NCBI RefSeq assembly: GCF_020379485.1
Contig: NC_063452.1
Location: 35,735,608-35,799,607, forward strand
From: Brassica napus
Lineage: Eukaryota; Streptophyta; Magnoliopsida; Brassicales; Brassicaceae
Direction of reading: 5' to 3'
Length of the DNA stretch: 64,000 bases
Under the pieces are notes generated by a model. The model made no database searches. It was not told the origin of the DNA and saw nothing but the letters and a program-made list of their open reading frames with translations. The translations under genes were made by a program, and so were the position numbers. Of this stretch, positions 56,885-64,000 are shown piece by piece (within the stretch, counting starts at the first letter, position 1; each line of letters opens with the position of its first letter).

Positions 56885-58186
56885 TGATATAACATGGATT
56901 TTATCCACTTTTAGCCATGGTATATATATAGGTGTTTTAGGAACTATCCATTATGTTTTGGAGTCTTTTTAGCACTTTTACAGGTTCATGGATGATTTGG
57001 AGAAAAGTGATGATTTGGTTGCATTTTGGAGATAAAATGAGAGGAAACTCGAAGCTGACCATCAAACCAGTTCGAGGTCGACATTCAGAGTCCACCATCG
57101 ATTGATGCACACTCTATGCTATCGATCGACAGCCAAGCGCAAAGCCCAACCGGCTTTAAACCCAAATCAAGACATATTTACAGAAATACCCATGACTGAC
57201 TTTTAACCTAATATTTATGTGTTATGACATTGTTCTAGGCAACACACGCCTTATACTCTTTCCTACTTTTCTAGTTTTACACAGCAAAAGGTTTTAGTAG
57301 ATTTGGAGAGAAGATTCAATACCCCTTCAGAGATTTGTATTGGAACTCCAGTATTTCCAACCTTAATCTATTTATGCATTCTTTTATGTTACTTGTTATG
57401 AATTGTTTTGCTATGTCTGAGTAGTTTACCTTTTTAGGTTTAGGGTTCAAATAGGATTATGAAGGATTACCCCCAAATATAGACTGCTGAGTTGTTTGTG
57501 ATATCTGTTAATTGAATTGATCTTATTGCTTGTGTTCTAGAGTAGCTAACTGGAACCCTGATATTAGGATAATTAGGCGCAAGCGGAAGCATGGTCTTTT
57601 ACCTGAAATAATTTATATTGTGCTAGGATTGCTAGAAACAAACGGAAGTTGATCTAGGAAGCTTAGTGAACATAGTTCAAACCCGTTCGGTAAAGCTTGC
57701 TGGAAGGAACATCGATCGACAACCCCTATAGGTGTATCGATCAACTTTCTGAAAGGTGTATTGATCGATTATACATTGATAACATCATTCAACACTTTCT
57801 CCAGATCAACAAACGACAGTTGAGATCTGCGATCCAGACAATAGATATTCTAAACAAAGAAAGTTGATAGAATATTATTTAGTTTGAGTTCTGGAATATC
57901 CAATAAACTACTCTAGCTTCTATACTATTATAGTCCTGATTACCTGAATAGAAACCCTAAGTCTAACGCTTTCTCATATTGATTACAACACCTCAAAACC
58001 AATCAACTTAACAACTGCCTTGTTCACCACTGCAATTTACTATTTCCATAATTTACCTAGCTTAATCATAAACTGTTTCAGATCTTTTGTGTGCCCCAAA
58101 TCCTTGTGGATTCGATCCCTAAGTACTACAACTCGGCCTCTTATTTAAGATAGTACAAATCACTTAGAGTAATTTGAGTGATATCA
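56885..58186 (+). mobile_element. Probable solo LTR of the SID family
   Basis: TGATATAACATGG to GAGTGATATCA, 1302 bp, with no primer site or polypurine tract next to it. Flanking 5-mers ACATG (56880-56884) and ACATC (58187-58191) match at four of five. Octamers at 57098 and 57122, and at 57712, 57737, 57761 and 57785; the array keeps 24 bp except for one inserted base. Confidence 0.75.
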
Positions 58187-59003
58187 ACATCTTCCCTTGA
58201 GTAAACATGGGAATAAAGTATGTCCCTTCGGGGTCCTACACCGGGTCCAAGGATCTAATCAAGCACCACAATGCTCACTTAAGCCAAGAACGTCTCTTCA
58301 GACGGCCTCTACATCAGGCCGAGGGACACTTCCAGGCCCCGAGCCTTGCAAGATCATATCCAAACATGTCCAGTACCTACTATAGGCCCCAGTCTATCTA
58401 GAGGACTCTAGCTTTCCGCCAGGTTCGAACACGGTCCAGGCCTAAAAAGAACTTGGAAGATGGAAAAAACTGGATCAATGTCCTGCCTAAGGGAAGGCTG
58501 CTGAGATAAAGCAACTCCGGTTGACTCAAGTGCACAGGTTATCTCCCGAATTCAATGACGAAATCGAGAAATAAGGGTCAAATTGTTGGTTAAAAAACTC
58601 CGGTATAAGAATTCCCCAAGCCTCGGGCCGGACGCCGGCCTCCAGGTTCCTGCTAGAAGAAAGTCATGGTTCCTACCCCTGCTTCCGTCTCCACCTCCGG
58701 GTAAAATGAAAGTTTTCTACATAGAAGATTCTTCCATATTTCCAAATATGGAAGAGCTTAACCTACCTAACCGACATCTCCACGACTATATAAGGGGAGC
58801 ACATACCCTAAAAATAAGGGGTCGATATTCAGACACTAAGAGATTAGAGCTAGGCGGCTAGAACTAGGGTTTATACACCAACCGTTATAGTCCCTGCTCA
58901 TTCAATCAATAAAACATCTCTTTGCTCTCTATTCTTGCTCGTTTTCCAGCTCTTCTATGGTTCCGTAGTACTCACGAAGATTCTACACAAAAATACACTA
59001 ACA
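58187..59003 (+). mobile_element. 3' end of another LTR element with a 420-bp LTR
   Basis: 58187-58583 is GC-richer internal sequence ending in AGAAATAAGGGTCAAAT, a plausible polypurine tract. The LTR 58584-59003 runs TGTTGGTTAAAAAAC to ACACTAACA. It has a TATA box (CTATATAAGG at 58790) and AATAAAAC near 58909 as polyadenylation signal. The 5' part is absent. The LTR is unrelated in sequence to the other families here. Confidence 0.7.
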
Positions 59004-60499
59004 CTTGTCTTCCCAAGTCAAGTTTTTATTTGTTTATTTATAGTCCGTGGTGACTGTTTTGCGAGTTTTTTCAGGATGGAACTTTCATCAAGGAATTTAC
59101 GCTGGAAAGTTTATTTCCAAAAATCTGCAAGGTCTCACATTTTTCCGAGAAATGTGTTCTTTCAAGTAAACCATATTTTAACGTTATGAGAATGTGTCTA
59201 GAGGAGTTTCTGCATTGGTCTGAAGGTCATGTTTTTAGCTTGTGGCCGAGAAATGTTTTTAGCTTGTGGGAAGTTTGTTTGAACGATTGCAGACGAAAAG
59301 TAGTTTTGAGCCTGACGTAAACCTTTCGGTTCGTGATCGATGAAGTTGGACCGAGAGGTCATGTAAAATTTTCCCAGGGAAGAACCGTTTTCCTTTGTGA
59401 GGACTTCGGTCTTTCGAGATTTGTTTGTGTAATTTTGTAAAAATACATTTTGTATAGCTCGAGGAGCTTCTTTTACGTGAATTGTTTTCATATGCTGCTT
59501 TTATGTGCGAAAATTTTGTGGAATTAGGATGCTTTATGAAGTGTGTAGAGCTTTGATTGATTGACAAGTAGTTCTGATCAGTGGATCATGTTTTCCGTTA
59601 ACAGTTCGGTTGTGAGGAATAATTTTGTTTGAACGATTGCAGACGAAAAGTAGTTTTGAGCCTGACGTAAACCTTTCGGTTCGTGGTCGATGAAGTTGGA
59701 CCGAGAGGTCGTGTAAAATTTTCCCAGGGAAGAACCGTTTTCCTTTGTGAGGACGTTTTCCTTTGTGAGGACTTCGGTCATTCGAGATTTGTTTGTGTAA
59801 TTTTGTAAAAAGACATTTTGTATAGCTCGAGGAGCTTCTTTTACGTGAATTGTTTTCATATGCTGCTTTTATGTGCGAAAATTTTGTGGAATTTGGATGA
59901 TTTATGAAGTGTGTAGAGCTTTGATTGATTGACAACTAGTTCTGATCAGTGGATCATGTTTTCCGTTAACAGTTCGGTTGTGAGGAATAATTTTGTTATG
60001 GAGACTTTACCGTATGATTTCCATTTTAGATTATACGCAAGCTGTTTGCTTAGTTATGGTTGTGTGTTTGGACAATCATAGATTATCGTTTTGCCGTTTG
60101 ATGTCTCTAATAGATTGTGTCGTATAAGAGTTGGCTAGGCGTTAGAGTCAAAACGCGTTTTCTTATTGCCGAAATGTTTTTAAAAGTATCAAGTACATAG
60201 AAGCAAATATTTTAAACGTGGGAGTATATGAGTATATGTATACGTACCCACTCGCCTCTCCCCCCCCCCCCCCCCCCCCCTTTTTGAGAGGGGGAAAGGT
60301 AAACATGTGTTTCGACAAGTTGCTTATGTACCCCTTTCGAGGATCAAGTCGTCATGTAGTTGATTATTTTTCTGTGAGTGATTTACTCAGTTGGCAAACT
60401 TGCGTCGACCATTTTACTGGTGTCGACTAATCATGGGTCAGTGGATTTTACAGCCATTGCCTTAGTTGGCAATTCTGGTTCGTCTTTTTCGAAACGTGC
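59004..60499 (-). other. Tat-like non-coding internal region
   Basis: Corresponds to 36383-37574: a C-run (C21 at 60260-60280) facing GAGAGGGGG, then the box with ACTTGC and GTACCCC near 60320-60346, next to the protease relic. A roughly 360-bp tandem duplication occupies 59275-59996. No genes. Confidence 0.6.
59275..59996. repeat. About 360-bp tandem duplication
   Basis: GTTTGAACGATTGCAGACG starts both copies (59277 and 59637). The second copy carries an extra 18-bp direct duplication (GTTTTCCTTTGTGAGGAC) at 59737-59772. Divergence is a handful of substitutions. Confidence 0.92.
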
Positions 60500-61110
60500 T
60501 CAACTATGGGCTGAGTGAACGACGTTTTTCGTGTGTTTGTGGTTTGCCGTAGGTGAAGTCGCGTCTTTATGCAGCCTGTGTTCGGCTAGGAAACAGAGGC
60601 GCAACTGTTTTTGGGATCCCCATATCTTCTTAATTCTGTTTGGAGTTTGGAATTTGACGCAAAGATGGTAAGTTGACTGGAGAGCCCTCATGGAGTTTAT
60701 CCAAGGTGTTCCCAAGATTGCATTGTATATCACCGGGTGGTTGAGTACTGAGAATCTATGATCTTTGTCACGCCTTCGACCATGACAGTAAGTTCGATGG
60801 ATCCAAAAGTCCAAAGATAATATCCAAACAAAAAAACCTGTTAATGGTTTCAGAGTCAGGATGATTTTGGAAAGATTGATATTCGTCATTTTGATAATTT
60901 CTTGGAAAATTATATAACAATGCTTAATGTGTATACGAGGATCCTGGCCATGTCATGTTCCTTGATGACCAGCTCGATCACGAGTGGATCATTATGCGGT
61001 ATGTCGATTCTGACCGTTTGTATTTCTTCAAAAGCGACCACATCGTTCGGGAGGTCAAGAGGAGGAGACAAGTTTACACTAATTTTGGCTTTTTATGATA
61101 AGCTTTGATC
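60500..61110 (-). pseudogene. Tat-like protease relic
   Basis: The upstream part (minus strand, about 61080-60900) reads VVAFEEIQTVRIDIPHNDPL and ARILVYTLSIVI. This aligns with [17 protein letters not shown] and [14 protein letters not shown] of the copy at 38116-38250; the catalytic Asp-Thr-Gly is now Tyr-Thr-Leu. The downstream frame 60889-60500 has HPVIYNAILGTPWINSMRAL. Several frame breaks. Same family as 37575-40144. Confidence 0.75.
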
Positions 61111-62390
61111 GACGAGCCGGGGACAAAGTAAAATAGTTATGGGTTTTCATTACTAAAGCAAAGGGCCCACTAAGATCATGGTCGTTACATAAGCATTGTA
61201 ACAAGGAAGTAAGCATTGACTGATTTGTAAGAATTCCTCTTTTTAATTTCGTGAAACAAAAAATGCAGGTTAAGTTTCCTAACACAGGTATATTTGGATA
61301 ATAATATATTAAGATAGCCAAAAATCAAATGCGGCTAAACCAGGTTTAGGATGTGTTACCAAATCCAAACCGAATCTAACTAAATACGAACCATGACCTA
61401 CACAAATTATTATAATACCCGAATGGAGTTGATTTTGTAAACCCAAAACCCAATATAAACTGACTTAAACCCGTATTGTCACCCAATTGTCAAGGCCTAA
61501 TTATTATCCTTATCATCTAATTTCAATTTGAATTTATTTCAGTTTTAGAACTCGGATTTTGGTCACTACTACATATCGGCTTGAACTGATTTGAATGTCC
61601 TTCGCCCATCTGGACTACCCAACTTTCTGCATGTATCAATAAGCGTCATAATGAGATGGATGGCTTGGAGTTTCTTGTTAAGTGGGTGGACATATCTATT
61701 TTGGAGAATTCGCGGGTTTCTTCTAAAGAGTTTGTCACATGTTTTTCTTATTACAAGCTTCACGGAAGTGGGATTTCGTTGGGGGAGTATTGATAGATAT
61801 CATAACTCATAATATAGAAGGAGGAAGAACAGAGGAGGCTCTAGAATGGAGGATGATGTGAAAGTGGCCGGTGGAGGGAAAGATCTGAATTAAAATAGTT
61901 ATTTGAAGATGACTTGGTTTCAGAAAGAGGGTTTTCAGTTAAGAGTGGATCTTAGCTCAAGAACACACCCATTTGCATAAGCAGCTTATGAACATTTGAT
62001 TACTATTATATTTTAGGAAGAGCCGTTCTTACGAATTTAAAGACGAGGCAAAAAAAAAAAAGTTAACGACATTTTTGGAAGAAAAAAACAAAAAAAAAAG
62101 TAAATAAAAAGTTTATGGGCCACTAGTAGCCTCCATCTTTGGTTGTTTAACATATCATGGAATATTGATTATCGCTAAACAAATAAAAACTAATATTAAT
62201 ATGTGGCAGAAAATAATTGATAAAACAAAAGGCTGGAAGCATGTTTTTCCTTTGCTTCGTCTAATGGTCGGCACTGCTTCAATGCTTGTATGTTGTTGGA
62301 AAAGACGTCATGAGTCTTCTCTTGATCACCATGATACGAATGAATCTTTTACTATCATTATGAGATTGTAGTTTTTTCATAATTCAAGAT
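61111..62390. other. AT-rich unassigned sequence
   Basis: I see no gene. Contains (A)n tracts near 62045-62100 and a short ORF on the plus strand near 61591-61812 without recognised motif. Confidence 0.5.
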
Positions 62391-62910
62391 TTACGTAACA
62401 CTCCGATCAGCTATGGCTAATAAGCCTCCTACGTCCGTTCACTCTGCCCATGGACTCCATCTCGTTCAACGGATAGTGTGTTAATTTTTTGGAGGTTCGG
62501 AAGACTTGTTTACTGACCCTACAATTACCGCATAACCTTTCTCCACGCTTTGGTTTCACTAGTACAATATCGTGAATTACAACCAGATAGGTTACCCATC
62601 CTTCTACTACTCCAGCTCAAGCACTTTAATTTCAGGAGTTCTAAATGGATTGGTGACCGAACGCTAAGTACACTTTGGTGACATAGATAGGCAAATAAAT
62701 TATTTTTTAGGTTTTCCGTATACTACAAACCGGGATGTTAAAATTCACCCCCTTTCACAGAACGCTACGTTCTCGTTGCACACTCGTCTGGGTTTGTCTC
62801 AAGTACCACATGTAACTCTCTAACCGCCCACGGCTAATGGACCTCTCATGTCCGTTCATTCGGCTCGTAGGCCTCATTTTGTGTGACGGTGGTGCATTAA
62901 TTTTTCGGAA
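62391..62910 (-). repeat. Degraded LTR-element fragment
   Basis: Two diverged copies of a word set (GGCTAAT, then GTCCGTTCA) lie near 62414 and 62832. GGGATGTTAAAATTCACCCCC near 62732-62752 looks like an LTR edge next to a polypurine tract on the minus strand. Too eroded for assignment. Confidence 0.35.
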
Positions 62911-64000
62911 CACTACAGGAAATGTGGATATTAATAGCAAATCATGATAGCGTTTTTTTTTTATTCTGCTATAGTTGACATACCTCTTACTTTTAGATTG
63001 CGTTTGTAAAAATGCAAACGCTATATTTGCTATATTTAGTTGATCTGATTTTAATTATGCAAATGGCTTTTACAAATGTAGTATACATAGCACTATCAAT
63101 TTTGAACGCTATGCATAATTAATGTAAAAGTCTCCTAACATTATTTGTAACTAATACAATTTATTATTTTTTGAGAAATTATTTAGTTTCCAATATATTT
63201 TGATTAGTGAGAAAAATAATATATAAAAATAAATAAAACTAATAAAAATTTGTGATACAAGCTAAAACATACTAGATCATTAAGCATGATATAGACAAAA
63301 CGAAAACAAAAAAAATGAAAAGAGAACAAGAAAAACAAAAGTTCAAAACTTAAAAATGATTTCTATTACGGATCATTGCATTGGATGTTATCCAGATACA
63401 CCTGCTCCTTGGCGACTCCTTTCTTTGCTCTGAATTCAAGAACAGCTCCTTAGAACCTGACTCCTTCCTTTGTTTAGTCAAATAGTCTTCAACGGAGAGT
63501 AATTGACTGGGTTCACGACCTGCACGGGCTTCCCAGTCTGCAACAAAAACAAGGTCATGTAAACATACACCCATAAATGATCATAAGTAACAGAAACATG
63601 AATCAAGTCTGGCTATCCACTGCATATATCATCACACATCTACGAAGACTATTATTAAACAATAGAATGATTTTTTCACTGAAACATGTCAAAGAAAATC
63701 AGCCCAAAAAATTCGATCACTATTAATCTCTTGAAAGATGATGAAAATCCTTATAATGGAAGAGATGCTTGGAGAAAGTTTCAAAAGGGATAAACTCCAC
63801 ACAACAGAAATCTCTCAGCTTTTTCACAACGAAAATCCTTATAATGGAAGACATGCTTCGAGCTATCTCCTCCTCCTCCCGCCTCATAACACCCTAAACC
63901 ATAATACAAAGAATCATTACACAGAGAACAAAAACGTGACACAGAGACTATTAACAATATAAAATAGTTAGTAAAACACAGAGATAAGATAAAAAAAAAA
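62911..64000 (+). mobile_element. CACTA-type terminus and subterminal region
   Basis: CACTACAGGAAATG at 62911 resembles the CACTA end at 25155. It is followed by subterminal inverted words (ATAGCGTTT and AAACGCTAT near 62949 and 63019; ATAGCAC and ACGCTATGC near 63088-63115). The rest is AT-rich. A 26-bp direct repeat (AAAATCCTTATAATGGAAGA core) occurs at about 63743 and 63828. A 74-codon minus-strand ORF at 63350-63574 (start MGVCLHDLVFVADWEARAG) could be a captured exon; not recognised. The second terminus lies outside. Confidence 0.5.

Noticed and set aside
58584..59003. The 420-bp LTR as a solo LTR
   Set aside because: Flanking 5-mers do not match and a polypurine-like tract precedes it, so it is better read as an internal-LTR junction.
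62391..62910. SINE or small-RNA gene
   Set aside because: No A and B box pair or tRNA-like fold could be found; the sequence looks like an eroded LTR fragment.

Overview
The window is plant nuclear DNA from transposon-rich, probably pericentromeric chromatin, most likely of a Brassicaceae species. The evidence is Athila-type gag sequences and primer sites, Tat-type elements with an antisense extra ORF, chromovirus pol with a chromodomain, a Ty1/copia end, CACTA termini and a plant PP2C gene fragment. I see no intact cellular gene, rRNA gene, tRNA gene, CRISPR array or satellite block. Nearly every base that can be assigned belongs to nested, mostly broken LTR retrotransposons. The species cannot be named from the sequence.

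Layout. 1-1958: 3' end of a Ty1/copia element. 1959-2743: gag relic on the minus strand. 3151-8388: 3' half of a Tat-like element whose LTR carries a solo LTR of its own family with a 5-bp target duplication. 8389-21593: a mosaic of Athila-like elements, here called the SID family, in both orientations. 21594-25154: a second Tat-like family member in which one LTR is shared by two internal halves. 25155-41550: a CACTA terminus followed by host-gene fragments, interrupted by a deleted chromovirus (25792-30762), a solo LTR (31499-32800) and a complete Tat-like element (32972-41488). 41551-43407: AT-rich unassigned sequence. 43408-58186: more SID-family copies, including an LTR-to-LTR element at 45997-55056. 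58187-61110: two further Tat-like fragments. 61111-64000: AT-rich sequence with a degraded LTR piece and a CACTA-type terminus.

The most unusual content is the SID family. Its copies have an Athila-like primer site, gag and aspartic protease, but no reverse transcriptase, RNase H or integrase. In their place is a long ORF with S-I-D octads, a duplicated module of about 50 residues built around YG(I/V)(F/Y)RD, and a conserved C-terminus. Through LTRs, coding regions and the 3' untranslated region runs an octamer, TCGATCGA, placed at exactly 24-bp intervals. The octamer keeps this phase in non-coding DNA and in at least two reading frames, so it appears to be maintained or amplified as DNA rather than as protein.

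The Tat-like family also lacks pol here. It carries gag-protease on one strand and an antisense PF04195-like ORF on the other. Its LTRs contain a minisatellite of perfect or near-perfect palindromes (37 bp in one subfamily, about 39 bp in another). The palindrome sequence differs between subfamilies while the hairpin design is kept. Both families look non-autonomous and would need enzymes supplied in trans.
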